Below are positions 14,037 through 14,206 of a stretch of DNA of 14,206 nucleotides, piece by piece. Positions within the stretch are counted from its first letter, which is position 1. The number at the start of each line of letters is the position of its first letter. Location of the stretch: positions 1 through 14,206 of the forward strand of contig CAWUIH010000040.1 in the NCBI GenBank assembly GCA_963922495.1. The letters run 5' to 3'. The position numbers were made by a program, and so were the translations under genes. This stretch comes from CAWUIH01 sp963922495 (GTDB taxonomy: Bacteria > Pseudomonadota > Gammaproteobacteria > Coxiellales > Coxiellaceae). The notes under the pieces were generated by a model. That model saw nothing but the letters and a program-made list of their open reading frames with translations. It was not told the DNA's origin and searched no databases.

Positions 14037-14206
14037 GGGTGCCTTGATGGTCTATTTCAATATTCATGAGTTGATAGCCAAAATCGCTTGTTAAATCGTC
14101 GATCGGCTGCTCCACTAGAGCAACAACCACACCGGCGTTGTCTCCCTCAACAGTACCCGCGCCACAGACTTTTGCAGCACCGCCACGATTTTCAACTTTT
14201 TCTATA
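14026..14206 (-). CDS. C-terminal end of a GHMP kinase, probably mevalonate kinase (partial)
   Basis: The last 59 codons of a gene that begins beyond the window edge, ending with TAA at 14026-14028. The visible protein contains ENRGGAAKVCGAGTVEGDNAG, close to the C-terminal glycine-rich motif 3 of GHMP kinases, with strand-forming VVVALVEQP after it. Because the following genes supply the later steps, mevalonate kinase is the expected missing member, and the KVCGAG form fits that. It overlaps the next gene by 11 nt. The substrate cannot be fixed from this fragment, since the N-terminal and central motifs are outside the window. Confidence 0.65.
   Translation of the reverse strand, partial: IEKVENRGGAAKVCGAGTVEGDNAGVVVALVEQPIDDLTSDFGYQLMNIEIDHQGTHVI

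Noticed and set aside
1..14206. tRNA, rRNA, CRISPR array, insertion sequence or attachment site
   Set aside because: No tRNA-like GGTTCGA arm, no regularly spaced repeats, and no transposase or terminal inverted repeats were seen.

Overview
The window looks like the chromosome of an AT-leaning gammaproteobacterium, most plausibly of the order Legionellales (Coxiella/Legionella/Berkiella relatives). Three things point there. The conserved order map <-> rpsB-tsf-pyrH-frr-uppS-cdsA is gammaproteobacterial. A complete-looking run of late mevalonate-pathway genes lies nearby, which is rare in gammaproteobacteria but typical of Legionellales. There is also a small stand-alone LuxR-type HTH protein of the kind common in that order. 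The assignment is an inference from gene content, not from a database search.

Layout: (1) 1-60, a strong intrinsic terminator of an operon lying before the window. (2) 53-457, about 400 nt without a recognisable gene. (3) 458-901, a LuxR-type regulator. (4) 978-2412, thiL-pgpA (thiamine diphosphate synthesis and phosphatidylglycerol synthesis), overlapping genes. (5) 2413-3404, a spacer with a possible gene remnant, then an unrecognised two-helix membrane protein with a six-cysteine loop. (6) 3535-4308 on the minus strand, map (methionine aminopeptidase), divergent from (7) 4510-9191, the plus-strand operon rpsB-tsf-pyrH-frr-uppS-cdsA. (8) 9180-11434 on the minus strand, two adjacent paralogous multi-spanning membrane proteins of unknown role. 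(9) 11584-14206 on the minus strand, idi, mvaD, a phosphomevalonate-kinase-like gene and the 3' end of a mevalonate-kinase-like gene, each overlapping the next by 11-17 nt.

How the genes connect: the mevalonate cluster makes isopentenyl and dimethylallyl diphosphate, and uppS in the neighbouring operon uses these units (through farnesyl diphosphate) to build undecaprenyl diphosphate, the lipid carrier for peptidoglycan. dxr of the alternative MEP pathway, which usually follows cdsA in gammaproteobacteria, is not there; the operon stops at cdsA and runs into convergent genes. cdsA supplies CDP-diacylglycerol and pgpA, elsewhere in the window, acts two steps later in phosphatidylglycerol synthesis. 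The three unrecognised membrane proteins sit at junctions between conserved blocks, where lineage-specific genes tend to be inserted. They are the most interesting part of the window: the paralogous pair carries motif-level resemblance to the six-helix FAR-17a/AIG1-like fold, and the two-helix protein has a eukaryote-like cysteine-rich loop with N-glycosylation sequons. Both are candidates for host-directed proteins, but that is speculation.
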